A stretch of 64,000 nucleotides of DNA. Source: Vineibacter terrae (GTDB lineage Bacteria; Pseudomonadota; Alphaproteobacteria; Reyranellales; Reyranellaceae). The stretch lies in the NCBI RefSeq assembly GCF_008039615.1, contig NZ_VDUZ01000015.1:1-64000 (forward strand), in the 5' to 3' direction. Both the position numbers and the translations under genes were made by a program. Within the stretch, counting starts at the first letter, position 1. Each line of letters starts with the position of its first letter. Below the pieces are notes generated by a model. It was not told the DNA's origin, did no database searches, and worked only from the letters and a program-made list of their open reading frames with translations. Below, piece after piece: positions 44,994-55,239 of this stretch.

Positions 44994-45997
44994 TCAGGCG
45001 CGGCCTGCCGGTGCGCGCTCGCGCACCGCCGGGCCGAGCACGAACGGCTTGTGGCAGGCAGCCGATCTGGCGTCCTGCAGTCCCGCGAGCTCGGGCGGCA
45101 CCCGGCGACAATGATCGTCCGCCGCGGGGCAGCGGGTCTGGAACCGGCAGCCGGGCGGCGGCGCGAGCGGCGAGGGGATCTCGCCGGACTTCATGGGCAG
45201 GCGCTGCAGGGCGGCGTCCGGATCGGGCTCGGGCACGGCGCTCAGCAGGGCTGCCGTGTAGGGGTGGGCCGGGCCGTTGAAGATGCTGTCGGCCGCGCCG
45301 ATCTCGGCAATGCGGCCGAGATACATGACGGCGACCCGATCGGCGATGTTCCTGACCACCGCAAGGTCGTGCGAGATGAACAGCATCGCCAGGCCGAGCC
45401 GCTCGCGCAATTCGTTCAGCAGGTTCAGCACCTGCGCCCGCACCGAGACATCAAGGGCCGACACCGGCTCGTCGCAGACCAGCAGCGCCGGCTCCAGCAC
45501 GAGCGCACGCGCGATCGACAGGCGCTGGCACTGCCCGCCGGAGAATTCATGCGGGTAGCGGCCGAGCACCGCCTGGGGATCGAGGCCGACCAGGTCCAGC
45601 ACCGTCGCGACGCGCCGGGCGCGCGCGGCGGCGTCGCGCATGCCGGTGATGCGCAGCGGCGCCTCCAGGATCTCGCGCACGCGGCGGCGCGGATTGAGCG
45701 AGGAGATCGGATCCTGGAAGATCATCTGGAAGCGCGGCCGCAGCGCCTTCAGGGCGCGGCGCGAGAGGCGGCGCAGATCCTGCCCGTCGACCAGGATCTG
45801 CCCTTCCGTATGCGCCTGCAGCTGCATGATCGCGCGCGCGACGCTCGACTTGCCGCAGCCCGACTCGCCGACCAGCGCGAGCGCCTCGCCGGGATGGACG
45901 TCGAAGCTTATGTCCTCGGCGGCCCGCAGCGTCCTGCCGCCGCCCAGCGGATAGATCACGGCAAGGTCGCGGACCGACAGGATCGGGGTGGTGGCGC

Positions 45998-46001
<4 letters not shown>
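44994..46001 (-). CDS. Peptide ABC transporter ATPase, DppF/OppF-like
   Basis: 335 aa. Walker A GESGCGKSS, signature EFSGGQCQRLSIARAL, Walker B LLVCDEPVSALD, and the C-terminal oligopeptide-type extension with GCRFQTRCP. It overlaps the preceding ATPase gene by four bases (ATGA). It powers import together with the paired ATPase. Confidence 0.94.
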
Positions 46002-46980
<979 letters not shown>

Positions 46981-46984
<4 letters not shown>

Positions 46985-47862
46985 GACAGCCCGCCCTCCT
47001 TGGCCTCGGTCTTCTGCCGCAGCGCATCGCCCAGCAGGTTGAGGCTGAGCACGGTCAGGAACATCGCGAAGGCGGGGATCAGGCAGACATGCGGCGCCCG
47101 CTCCAGCGCCTCGCGGCCTTCGGCGATCATGCTGCCCCAGCTCGGCGTCGGCGGCGGGATGCCGACGCCGAGGAAGCTCAGCGAGCCTTCGGCCACGATC
47201 ATGATCGACATCACCGTGAGGGCGTAGGTGACCAGCGACATCGCCATGTTGGGCAGGATCTCGCGGAACATCACGTAGAGGTCGCCGGCGCCGGCGGTGC
47301 GCGAGGCCAGCACGAACTCGCGATTGAGCAGCACGATCGCGTTGGCGCGCGCGATACGGGCGAACGCCGGAACCGACATGATTCCCAGCGCCAGGGTGAC
47401 GTTGAGCAGGGTCGGCCCCAGCACGGTCGTGAGCCCCAGGGCGAAGATCAGGCTGGGGAACGCCAGCATCGCGTCGAGCACGCCCAGGATCGCCATGCGC
47501 GGAACGCCGCCGTAGAAGCTCGCGATCAGGCCGAAGAACGTGCCGAACACGAGGCCGATCAGCGGCGCCGCCACGCTGACGATCACCGACACGCGCGCGC
47601 CGTGGGCGAGGCGGGACAGGATGTCCCGGCCGTCGAGGTCGGCGCCCAGAGGATGCGCCAGGCTGGGCCGCGCCTCGGCGGCGTCGAAATCCATGTGCGT
47701 GGGCGACGGCACCGGCAGGAAGTCGGCAGCGACCACGAGCACGGCGACCAGGGCGACCCAGATCGCCGGCAGGATGACGCGCAGGCCGGTCCGGGGCTTG
47801 CGCCGCGGCGCTGCCGCGGCCGCGACGGTGGCCGGCTGGATGCCGGCTTCGCTAACGGCCAT
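46981..47862 (-). CDS. Peptide ABC transporter permease, DppC-like
   Basis: 293 aa with a cytoplasmic N-terminus, a first membrane segment (VILPAIWVALVAVLVVAADF), the soluble segment with HPLGADLDGRDILSRLAHGA, and five further helices including the EAA loop region (LASRTAGAGDLYVMFREILP). This is the DppC/OppC layout. It overlaps the partner permease by 11 bases. Confidence 0.93.
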
Positions 47863-48814
47863 GGCGCAGCCTCGGGTCGAGGACGGCGTAGATCGTGTCG
47901 ACCAGGAGGTTCACGAGCACGAAGGCGGCGGCGATGAACAGCACCACGCCCTGGACCATCATCAGGTCGCGCGTGTTGATGGCCTCGATCAGCAGGCGGC
48001 CGATGCCGGGCAGCGCGAACAGGGTCTCGATGATGACGGTGCCGCCGATCAGGTGGCCGATATTGATGCCCATCACCGTCACCAGGCTGAAGGAGGAGGG
48101 GCGCAGCGTGTGGGTCAGCAGGATGCGCCAGTCGGAGAGGCCCTTGGCGCGCGCCACGACGACGAACTCCTCGCGCAGGGTGCTGGCGACGTCGCTGCGC
48201 AGCAGCCGCAGGTAGACCGGCGCCTCGACCAGGGCCAGCGTCAGCGACGGCAGGATCATGGAGCGGATATTGCCGATCGGATCGGTCTCGAAGGCGACGA
48301 AGCCGCTGGCCGGCAGCCAGCGCAGCCAGACCGCCAGCAGCAGGATCAGCACGATGCCGAGCACGAAATGCGGCACCGCGAGGACCCCGAACGCGCTGCC
48401 GGAGATGAGGCGGTCGATGGTGCCACCTTCGCGGTAGCCGGCCCACAGGCCCAGCGGCAGCGCCAGCAGCAGCGCCAGGATCTGCGCCGCGATCATCAGC
48501 TGCAGCGAGACCGGCAGGCGCTGGGCGATGGCGTGGCTGACCGTCTCGCCGGTGGCATAGGACTTGCCGAGGTCACCGGCGAGCGCATTGCCGAGCCAGC
48601 CCAGGAAGCGTTCCGGCAGCGGCCGGTCGAGCCCCAGCTCCTTCTCGACCCGGGCGATGGCCTCGGGCTGGGCACCCTCGCCGAGGATCGAGTAGGCGAG
48701 GTTGCCGGGCAGCAGCTCGAGCATGCCGAAGGTGGCGACGGAGACCAGCAGCAGCACCGCCACGAGATGGCCGATCCGCTGGGCGAGGTTCGAAATACGT
48801 GTCGGCATGGCCAC
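47852..48814 (-). CDS. Peptide ABC transporter permease, DppB-like
   Basis: 320 aa, six membrane segments starting with IGHLVAVLLLVSVATFGMLE. The EAA loop is visible in VVARAKGLSDWRILLTHTLR, and the periplasmic segment has LGLDRPLPERFLGWL. It is the first transport gene, 119 bp after the deacylase gene on the same strand. Confidence 0.93.
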   Translation of the reverse strand: MAMPTRISNLAQRIGHLVAVLLLVSVATFGMLELLPGNLAYSILGEGAQPEAIARVEKELGLDRPLPERFLGWLGNALAGDLGKSYATGETVSHAIAQRLPVSLQLMIAAQILALLLALPLGLWAGYREGGTIDRLISGSAFGVLAVPHFVLGIVLILLLAVWLRWLPASGFVAFETDPIGNIRSMILPSLTLALVEAPVYLRLLRSDVASTLREEFVVVARAKGLSDWRILLTHTLRPSSFSLVTVMGINIGHLIGGTVIIETLFALPGIGRLLIEAINTRDLMMVQGVVLFIAAAFVLVNLLVDTIYAVLDPRLRHGR

Positions 48815-48933
48815 GGACGCAGGAGGCAGCGCGGCCGCTTCCCCGGTCGGCCCGGGGCGCGCAACGCCGCCTATCGTCGAGAGAAAGCAGCCACCCTCTG
48901 CGGCAGCGCAGAGGGTGGCTGCGGTGCTGGATG

Positions 48934-50670
48934 TCAGGCTGCGGCGGGGGCGGCCTGCGGGCCGCGCACCAGGCGGCCCGGCAGGGCGGCCGTCGGCTCG
49001 CCGTCGCGATAGGTCACCTGGCCCGAGACGATCGTGGCGACATAGCCGCGCGCCGGCTGCAGCAGGCGCTTGCCGCCGGCCGGCAGGTCGGCGCTCATGT
49101 AGGGACGCTCGACGCGCAGGCGGTCGAGGTCGATCACGTTCACGTCGCCCTTCATGCCCGGCGCCAGCACGCCGCGGTCGAGCAGGCCCACGGCCCGCGC
49201 GTTGTCCTGGGTGTGCTTGCGCACCAGCCGCTCGATCGGGAAGCGGCCGCTGGCGCGATCGCGGCCCCAGTGCGCCAGCAGGTAGGTGCTGAAGCTGGCG
49301 TCGGAGATGATGCTGACATGCGCGCCGCCGTCGCCGAGCCCGACCAGGGTGTGCGGATGGTCGAGCATCTGCCGGCAGACCTCGAGGTTGCCGTCGGCGT
49401 AGTTGGCGAACGGCGCCAGGATGAAACTGCGCCCGTCCTGCTCGAGCAGGATGTCGTAGGCCAGATCGGCGGCCGCGCGGCCCTCGCGCGCCGCGCGGGC
49501 GGCAATCGAATCGGAGAGCGGCGGCTCGTAGTCCGGCGGATCGCCGAGCGCGAACATGCGGTCGAAGGCGGCCAGGCGGCGATGGGCGGCGTCGCCCGTC
49601 GGCAGCTCCTTGGCCTCCTCGAGCAGGCGCTTGCGGAACTCGGGTTGACGCATGATCGCGACCCGCTCCTCGAGCGGCCTGTCGGCGATCTCGCGGTAGG
49701 CGCGCAGCGAGAAGAACGGATTGCGGCTGCCCTGCAGGCCGAGCAGGACGCCGATCGGCCGCGGCGCGACCTGGGCCCGGATCGAGAGGCCCTCGCGCGC
49801 CGCCGCGTCGGTGAGCTCCAGCAGCTTGCGCCAGGCATGCGGCTCGCTGTGGCGCTGGCCGAGCGAGAACGACAACGGCCGCCCGGACTGCGCCACCAGC
49901 CGGCGCACCATCGCGAACTCGGTCTCCGCATCGGGTGTGTTCCAGTCGGAGATGAACTCGAGCACGCCGCGCCCGGCGTCCTTCAGGCCCATGGCGATCG
50001 CCAGCAGCTCGTCCTCGGTGGCGCGCAGCGACGGCGTCGGGTCACCGGTGATCGTGCGGTGATTGAGCGTGCGCGAGGTCGAGAAGCCGATCGCACCGGC
50101 CTCGGCGGCTTCGCGCGCCAGGCGGCGCATCGCGGCGATGTCGTCGGGGTTGGCCGCCTCGAGGCGCGCGCCGCGTTCGCCCATCACGAAGACGCGCAGC
50201 GCGCCATGCGGAAGCTGGGCGCAGATATCGATGTCGCGCGGCCGCGCCTCGAGCGCATCGAGGTAGTCGCCGAACGACTCCCAGCTCCAGCTCAGGCCTT
50301 CGTGCAGGGCGGCGCCCGGGATGTCCTCGACACCCTCCATCAGCTCGATCAGGCGCTGGCGGTCGCCTTCACGCACCGGCGCGAAGCCGACGCCGCAATT
50401 GCCCATCACCGCGGTTGTGACGCCATGCCAGCTCGACGGCTGCATCCGGCTGTCCCAGACCGCCTGACCGTCATAATGGGTGTGGATGTCGACGAACCCG
50501 GGCGTCACCAGCTTGCCGCGTGCGTCGATCTCCTCGCTGGCGTTGCCGAGGTCCTTGCCGATCGCCACGACGCGGCCGTCCTTCAGGGCGACATCGGCTT
50601 CGCGGACCGGCGCGCCGGTGCCGTCGGCGACGGCGCCGCCGCGGATCAGGATATCGCTCTTGCCCAACAT
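48934..50670 (-). CDS. N-acyl-D-amino-acid deacylase family amidohydrolase
   Basis: 578 aa. The metal-binding HTHYDGQ follows LVTPGFVDI, then [17 protein letters not shown], and later [13 protein letters not shown] and the closing [10 protein letters not shown] of composite amidohydrolases. Related enzymes remove acyl groups from D-amino acids or N-acyl-D-glutamate/aspartate. The start has GGAG upstream. It precedes the peptide-type ABC genes, so uptake and hydrolysis of an acylated amino acid or peptide is likely. Confidence 0.9.
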   Translation of the reverse strand: MLGKSDILIRGGAVADGTGAPVREADVALKDGRVVAIGKDLGNASEEIDARGKLVTPGFVDIHTHYDGQAVWDSRMQPSSWHGVTTAVMGNCGVGFAPVREGDRQRLIELMEGVEDIPGAALHEGLSWSWESFGDYLDALEARPRDIDICAQLPHGALRVFVMGERGARLEAANPDDIAAMRRLAREAAEAGAIGFSTSRTLNHRTITGDPTPSLRATEDELLAIAMGLKDAGRGVLEFISDWNTPDAETEFAMVRRLVAQSGRPLSFSLGQRHSEPHAWRKLLELTDAAAREGLSIRAQVAPRPIGVLLGLQGSRNPFFSLRAYREIADRPLEERVAIMRQPEFRKRLLEEAKELPTGDAAHRRLAAFDRMFALGDPPDYEPPLSDSIAARAAREGRAAADLAYDILLEQDGRSFILAPFANYADGNLEVCRQMLDHPHTLVGLGDGGAHVSIISDASFSTYLLAHWGRDRASGRFPIERLVRKHTQDNARAVGLLDRGVLAPGMKGDVNVIDLDRLRVERPYMSADLPAGGKRLLQPARGYVATIVSGQVTYRDGEPTAALPGRLVRGPQAAPAAA

Positions 50671-50848
50671 GATGGATCTCCACTTCCCTCGAATTGTCTT
50701 GTTGATTGTGGCGCCAGGCGCCTGCCGGCGTCGCGTCGTGCGCGAGCTGCGCTCATCTCGTGTCCGCGCGACCGTAGACGCAAACAGCATGATCACAAAG
50801 GCAGCATTTCAACATGCTTGCTATGCAACAAGCAAAGAACGCGGCGAG

Positions 50849-50885
50849 CTCTCGAGGTGAATCTCCATTGGGAGCACCTCGAGAG
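50849..50885. other. Perfect 11-bp hairpin
   Basis: CTCTCGAGGTG pairs with CACCTCGAGAG across a 15-base loop in the gap 50671-51114. No T run; possibly a protein-binding site or part of the adjacent repeat. Confidence 0.5.
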
Positions 50886-50952
50886 TCGCGCGTGTGCGAT
50901 GACAGATGGCGGTGACCTACTACCGGCTATCGGTGGAAGGTGAGTCGCGACT

Positions 50953-51052
50953 GTCATCCCGAGCGCAGCGAGGATCTCCTGCGAATGACGCACCGTGCGT
51001 CCCACACGGGAGATCCCTCTCCTGAGCCTGTCGAAGGGGCACTCGGGATGAC
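50953..51052. repeat. Dispersed palindromic repeat (REPIN-like)
   Basis: GTCATCCCGAG at 50953-50963 is the inverted form of CTCGGGATGAC at 51042-51052, with inner matching blocks (GGATCTC and GAGATCC). Sequences with these termini are dispersed in intergenic regions of many bacterial genomes as short non-autonomous repeats. Confidence 0.65.
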
Positions 51053-51114
51053 GGATGTATCAGCGACCTGCGATTCCCAGCACTAGGCAGCCGGGGAGCT
51101 GCTGCCGATGACGT

Positions 51115-52185
51115 TCAGCGCCATTGCTTCAGGACGGGCAGGACCTCCTTCGCGAACAGCCGCAGCGAGGATTCGGCCTCCTCATAGGGGATGCCGCCGA
51201 AACGGAACGATGTCGCCAGCTCGAAGCTGCCGAGCAGCGCACGGCGCTCCTCCAGCTTCCGCAGGATGCGGTCCGGTGTCCCCCAGGTGGTGGCGTTCAT
51301 GAATCCTTTCAGGAATCCGTCCTTGCCCATCTTCTTCAGGCTGCGGGACGCCTCGGCGTAGGCGGCATAGCCCTTGGTGGCCGTGAAATGGTCACCCATG
51401 ATCTCGTAGTGCTCGAGGATGCTGTCGAGATAGGTGCTGAGATGGCTTGACGCGCGCGCCTGCGCCGATGCCGCGTCTGCGGTGCAGTAGCAGAAGTCGC
51501 ATGTCATCGGCGGCGGCGCCTCCGATCCATGCAGGTCCAGGTAGCGGGCGCGGTGCTTCTGCACCGACGGCAGGCGGTGCTCCCACGAGCGGTCGGCGAA
51601 CATCACCATGCGGCCGCGCAGGCGGGCTGCCGATTCGATCGAATCGTCGCTCGAGGCGACGGCATAGAGGCGATCACCGAAGCTGCGTTCGGGCTTGGGG
51701 CGGATAGCGGCGCGCGGCTGCGGGTAGAACTTGCCGCTGCCCTCCATGTAGCCGTCGCGCAGCGCCCCCAGGATGAGATCGGCGGCCTCGTCGAAGCGCT
51801 CCCGCGATTCGTCCATGCCGATGCCGCGGAACGCCGCGAACTCGCGCCGCGACAGGCCGCGGCCGATGCCCAGGCGCAGGCGCCCGCGCGCCAGGTGATC
51901 CAGCAGTGCGACCTTCTCGGCCACCCTCAGAGGCTCGTTCCACGGCAGGATCACGGCCGCCGTGCCGACCTCGGCCTGCGTCAGCCGGGGGACGAGGTAG
52001 GACAGGATCTGGGTGTTGTCCGGGCAGAACGAATAGTCGAAGAAATGGTGCTCGACCGACCAGATGACATCGAAGCCGAGCTCGTCCGCCAGCAGGGCGA
52101 GCCGGATCTCCTCGTCATAGACCTGCCCGTCGGAAATACCGTTCCAACCATGGCTGGTGAACACCATCTGCATGCCGACGTCCAT
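51115..52185 (-). CDS. LLM-class flavin-dependent oxidoreductase
   Basis: 356 aa, luciferase-like monooxygenase fold: MQMVFTSHGWN, ELGFDVIWSVEHHFFDYSFC, LLDHLARGRLRLGIGRG, and the phosphate-binding KPERSFGDRLYAVASSD region. Uses reduced FMN or F420; substrate unknown. It lies 42 bp after the SDR gene on the same strand, so they may be one unit. Confidence 0.9.
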   Translation of the reverse strand: MDVGMQMVFTSHGWNGISDGQVYDEEIRLALLADELGFDVIWSVEHHFFDYSFCPDNTQILSYLVPRLTQAEVGTAAVILPWNEPLRVAEKVALLDHLARGRLRLGIGRGLSRREFAAFRGIGMDESRERFDEAADLILGALRDGYMEGSGKFYPQPRAAIRPKPERSFGDRLYAVASSDDSIESAARLRGRMVMFADRSWEHRLPSVQKHRARYLDLHGSEAPPPMTCDFCYCTADAASAQARASSHLSTYLDSILEHYEIMGDHFTATKGYAAYAEASRSLKKMGKDGFLKGFMNATTWGTPDRILRKLEERRALLGSFELATSFRFGGIPYEEAESSLRLFAKEVLPVLKQWR

Positions 52186-52227
52186 CCGGCCCTCCTTTCG
52201 TAGCCAAGACCCGTTGCTGGCGCGTCG

Positions 52228-52986
52228 CTAGCCCACGAACGCGCCGCCATTCACGTCGAGCACCGCGCCCGAAATGTATGACGCCGCCGGCGAGCACAGG
52301 AATGCGATCGGCCAGGCGATCTCGTCGACGCGCCCCATGCGCCCCAGCGGCAGGGCCGACGGCGCGAACGGCAATCCCCGGGCGAGCGGCGTATCGACCG
52401 GCCCGGGCGCGACGCCGTTCACCAGCACGTTGCGGCCGACGCCGTGCCGCGACAGGCTGCGGACCAGGGTGTGAACGGCGCCTTTCGATGCTGCGTAGTC
52501 CAGCGGCGTGCCGCCGGCGATCCCGCCGCCGTTGCGGCCGGCGGCCGACCCGACAAGGACGATGAAACCGCCGCCGCGTTCGCCCATCCGGTCGACGAAG
52601 GCATTGCCCAGCACCAGGGGCGCGCGGACATTGATGCGCATGAGCAGGTCGAACCGCGCCTCGGCGGAAAGATCCTCGCGCCAGCCTTCGCGGCTGAACA
52701 CGGCGGCGCAGTTGGCGAAGGCGAAGATCCCTTCTTCCGCCGCAAGCGCCTGCAGGAACGGTTCGTCCGCCAGGTTCCCGACCCGCGTCGTGGCCTTGGC
52801 GCCGGCGCGTCGGACCTCGGCCTCCACCTCGGCCAGAGGTGCGACATCCACCAGCACCAGCTCGGCGCCCAATCCGGCCAGCAGGGTGGCCGTCGCGCGC
52901 CCGATGCCGCTGGCGGCGCCGGTGAGCAGCACGCGTTTGCCGTCCAGTCCAAGGCCCGCCGAGCCGGCGCGCGCGTCGTGATCCAC
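52228..52986 (-). CDS. Short-chain dehydrogenase/reductase (SDR)
   Basis: 252 aa. Cofactor motif LLTGAASGIGRA, NADP/NAD region, catalytic Ser in VLVGSAAGRNG and YAASK with the catalytic Tyr and Lys. GTG start with GGGAGGATC upstream; later in-frame starts would lose the first strand. Divergent from the IclR gene, about 150 bp away, and likely controlled by it. Confidence 0.9.
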   Translation of the reverse strand: MDHDARAGSAGLGLDGKRVLLTGAASGIGRATATLLAGLGAELVLVDVAPLAEVEAEVRRAGAKATTRVGNLADEPFLQALAAEEGIFAFANCAAVFSREGWREDLSAEARFDLLMRINVRAPLVLGNAFVDRMGERGGGFIVLVGSAAGRNGGGIAGGTPLDYAASKGAVHTLVRSLSRHGVGRNVLVNGVAPGPVDTPLARGLPFAPSALPLGRMGRVDEIAWPIAFLCSPAASYISGAVLDVNGGAFVG

Positions 52987-53139
52987 GAGATCCTCCCGTC
53001 TTTGGCCGCACCTTCTGCCCGGGATGATTAATTTGTCAATAACAAACATATTTGATAATAGCGAATAATGAACGAGGCACTCGCTCCGCGGCACGGCACG
53101 CGGTAGCAAGCCGCGATGGCAGCAGGGGAGACAGCAGCG

Positions 53140-53916
53140 ATGAAAAGTCAGCAACGCGGCATCCAGTCGGTGGAGATCGGCTGCGCGCTGCTCCTGGCGC
53201 TGGCGCGAAGCCGTGTCGCGATGCCGCTCAGGGACCTCGCCAAGGCGGCGGACATGACGCCGTCGAAGGCGCATCCCTATCTCGTGAGCTTCGCCAAGCT
53301 CAAGCTGATCGCCCAGGACCCTGCCACGGGACAGTACGACCTGGGCGAGGCGGCGCTGCAGATCGGCCTGGCCGCCTTCCAGAGGCTGTCACCGCTGCGC
53401 GCGGCCCAGGAGGAGCTCAAGACGATCGAGGTCGGTGCACATTATTCGACGGCGGTGTCGGTCTGGGGCAGCCAGGGGCCGACCATCGTGCAGTTCACCG
53501 AAGCGGACTATCCGTTGCAGGTCTACATCCGGTGCGGCACGGTGCTGTCGCTGGCCAACACCGCCGCCGGGCAGGCCTTTGCCGCGTTCATGCCGCGCAA
53601 CGTCATCGCCAGCGCCCTCAAGCAGGAGCGCCATCGCTTCGCGGGCCGCACGGAGGCCATATCGATGGCCGCCCTCGACGAGATCACCGCCGAGGTGCGC
53701 AAGCTGGGCATCGCCCGCAGCATCGGCACGGTCGTGCCGGGCGTGAACTCGATCAGCGCCCCCGTGTTCAACGACCGCGGCGAGATGGTGCTGGCCATCA
53801 GCCTCATGCGCCCCGGCCTGCCGGCCGACGCCGATCCCCAGGGCGCGACGGCACGGGCGGCCAAGCAGTGCGCACTGCGCATCTCCCGGCGCCTGGGCTT
53901 CACGCCACCGGAGTGA
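53140..53916 (+). CDS. IclR-family transcriptional regulator
   Basis: 258 aa. N-terminal winged helix (MPLRDLAKAADMTPSKAHPY) and C-terminal effector domain (VWGSQGPTIVQFTEADYPLQ, LANTAAGQAFAAFMP, GVNSISAPVFNDRGEMVLAI). The ATG at 53140 has AGGGGAG upstream and is preferred to one 24 bases earlier. It probably controls the divergent SDR/LLM genes and the downstream transport and CoA-ligase genes. Confidence 0.9.
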   Translation: MKSQQRGIQSVEIGCALLLALARSRVAMPLRDLAKAADMTPSKAHPYLVSFAKLKLIAQDPATGQYDLGEAALQIGLAAFQRLSPLRAAQEELKTIEVGAHYSTAVSVWGSQGPTIVQFTEADYPLQVYIRCGTVLSLANTAAGQAFAAFMPRNVIASALKQERHRFAGRTEAISMAALDEITAEVRKLGIARSIGTVVPGVNSISAPVFNDRGEMVLAISLMRPGLPADADPQGATARAAKQCALRISRRLGFTPPE

Positions 53917-53966
53917 GTTCGTTAATATGGAATCTGTTTGACATATGCGAACGTCCTTCCTAACGT
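53917..53966 (+). promoter_or_regulatory. Promoter with inverted repeat before the substrate-binding protein gene
   Basis: TTGACA (53938-53943), 17 bases, then TAACGT (53961-53966) forms a sigma-70-like promoter. GTTCGTTAATATG (53917-53929) and CATATGCGAAC (53942-53952) form an inverted repeat over the -35 region, a likely IclR operator. Confidence 0.5.
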
Positions 53967-54020
53967 CGCGCGATACCGCCGGACGTGCCCAACAGCGGCG
54001 GCTCTCGGGAGGACGCGATT

Positions 54021-55226
54021 GTGAAACGACGGCTTGCGCTCAGTCTTGGTCTCTGCCTGCTCGGCCTTTCGCCCGGGCATGTCGCGGCGCAGGAGACGCC
54101 GCTCAAGATCGGCGTGCTGACCGACATCACGGGACCGTTCGCCAGCATCGTCGGTGAGAACTCCGTCGAGGCGGCGCGCATGGCGGTCGAGGATGCGGGC
54201 GGCACCGTGGCCGGCCGCCGTGTCGAGGTCGTCGCCGCCGACCACCAGAACAAGGCTGATATCGGCGCCAACATCGCGCGCCGCTGGTTCGATACCGAGA
54301 ACGTGGAGGTCATCGTCGACGTGCCGGTGTCCTCGGTGGCGCTGGCCGTGCAGGCGGTGGCGCGCGAGAAGAAGAAGGTGGTGCTGTTCTCCAGCGGCCT
54401 CACCGACCGGCTCAGCAACGAGGATTGCGCGCCCTACAGCGTGCAATGGATGCTGGACACCAACGTGCTGGCGCGCGGCACCGTCAGATCGATCCTCGAC
54501 GGCGGCGGCGATACCTGGTTCTTCATGACCGCCGACTATGCGTTCGGTCATTCGATGGAGAAGATCAGCCGCGACATGATCGCCGCCAACGGCGGCAAGT
54601 TCCTCGGCAGCGTCAGGAACCCGCTCAATACGCCGGACATGTCGTCGTTCCTGCTGCAGGCGCAGGCCAGCAAGGCGAAGATCATCGGCGTCGCCAATGT
54701 CGGCCAGGATTTCCGCAACATCGTGATCGGCGCCGCCGATTTCGGCCTGATCGCCAGCGGGCAGCGGCTCGCCAGCATGATCGTCTACGACAGCGACATC
54801 ATCTCGCTTGGCCTCGACAAGGCCCGCGGCCTGTACCTGACCACGGCGTTCTACTGGGATCTCGACGATGCCACGCGCGCCTTCTCCGAGCGCTTTTTCA
54901 AGCGCCGCGGCGCGATGCCGAACATGATCCAGGCCAGCATCTATTCGTCGATCACCCATTACCTGGCGGCGGCCAAGGCGACCGGCAGCTTCGAGCCGGA
55001 CAAGGTCCTGCCGCAGATGCGCGCCACCCCGGTGAACGATTTCTTCGCCAAGAACGGCAAGCTGCGCCCCGACGGGCTGATGCAGCACGACACCTTCCTC
55101 ATGGAGGTCAAGGCGCCGTCCGAGTCGAAATCGAAATGGGACATCCTGAAGCTGGTGCGGCGCATCCCCGGCGATGTCGGCTATGCGCCGCTGGCGGACT
55201 CGAAATGTCCCACGCTCGCCAAGTGA
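54021..55226 (+). CDS. LivK-type ABC substrate-binding protein
   Basis: 401 aa, GTG start with GGAGGA upstream. Signal peptide (LALSLGLCLLGLSPGHVAA), then TPLKIGVLTDITGPFASI, NKADIGANIARRWFDTENVE, KKVVLFSSGLTDRL and TWFFMTADYAFGHSME, the periplasmic type I fold for branched-chain amino acids, amides or aromatic acids. No permease or ATPase genes are alongside, so it works with a transporter elsewhere. It precedes a CoA ligase by 13 bp, pointing to an acid substrate. Confidence 0.92.
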   Translation: MKRRLALSLGLCLLGLSPGHVAAQETPLKIGVLTDITGPFASIVGENSVEAARMAVEDAGGTVAGRRVEVVAADHQNKADIGANIARRWFDTENVEVIVDVPVSSVALAVQAVAREKKKVVLFSSGLTDRLSNEDCAPYSVQWMLDTNVLARGTVRSILDGGGDTWFFMTADYAFGHSMEKISRDMIAANGGKFLGSVRNPLNTPDMSSFLLQAQASKAKIIGVANVGQDFRNIVIGAADFGLIASGQRLASMIVYDSDIISLGLDKARGLYLTTAFYWDLDDATRAFSERFFKRRGAMPNMIQASIYSSITHYLAAAKATGSFEPDKVLPQMRATPVNDFFAKNGKLRPDGLMQHDTFLMEVKAPSESKSKWDILKLVRRIPGDVGYAPLADSKCPTLAK

Positions 55227-55239
55227 CCGGGGGCCGTTC

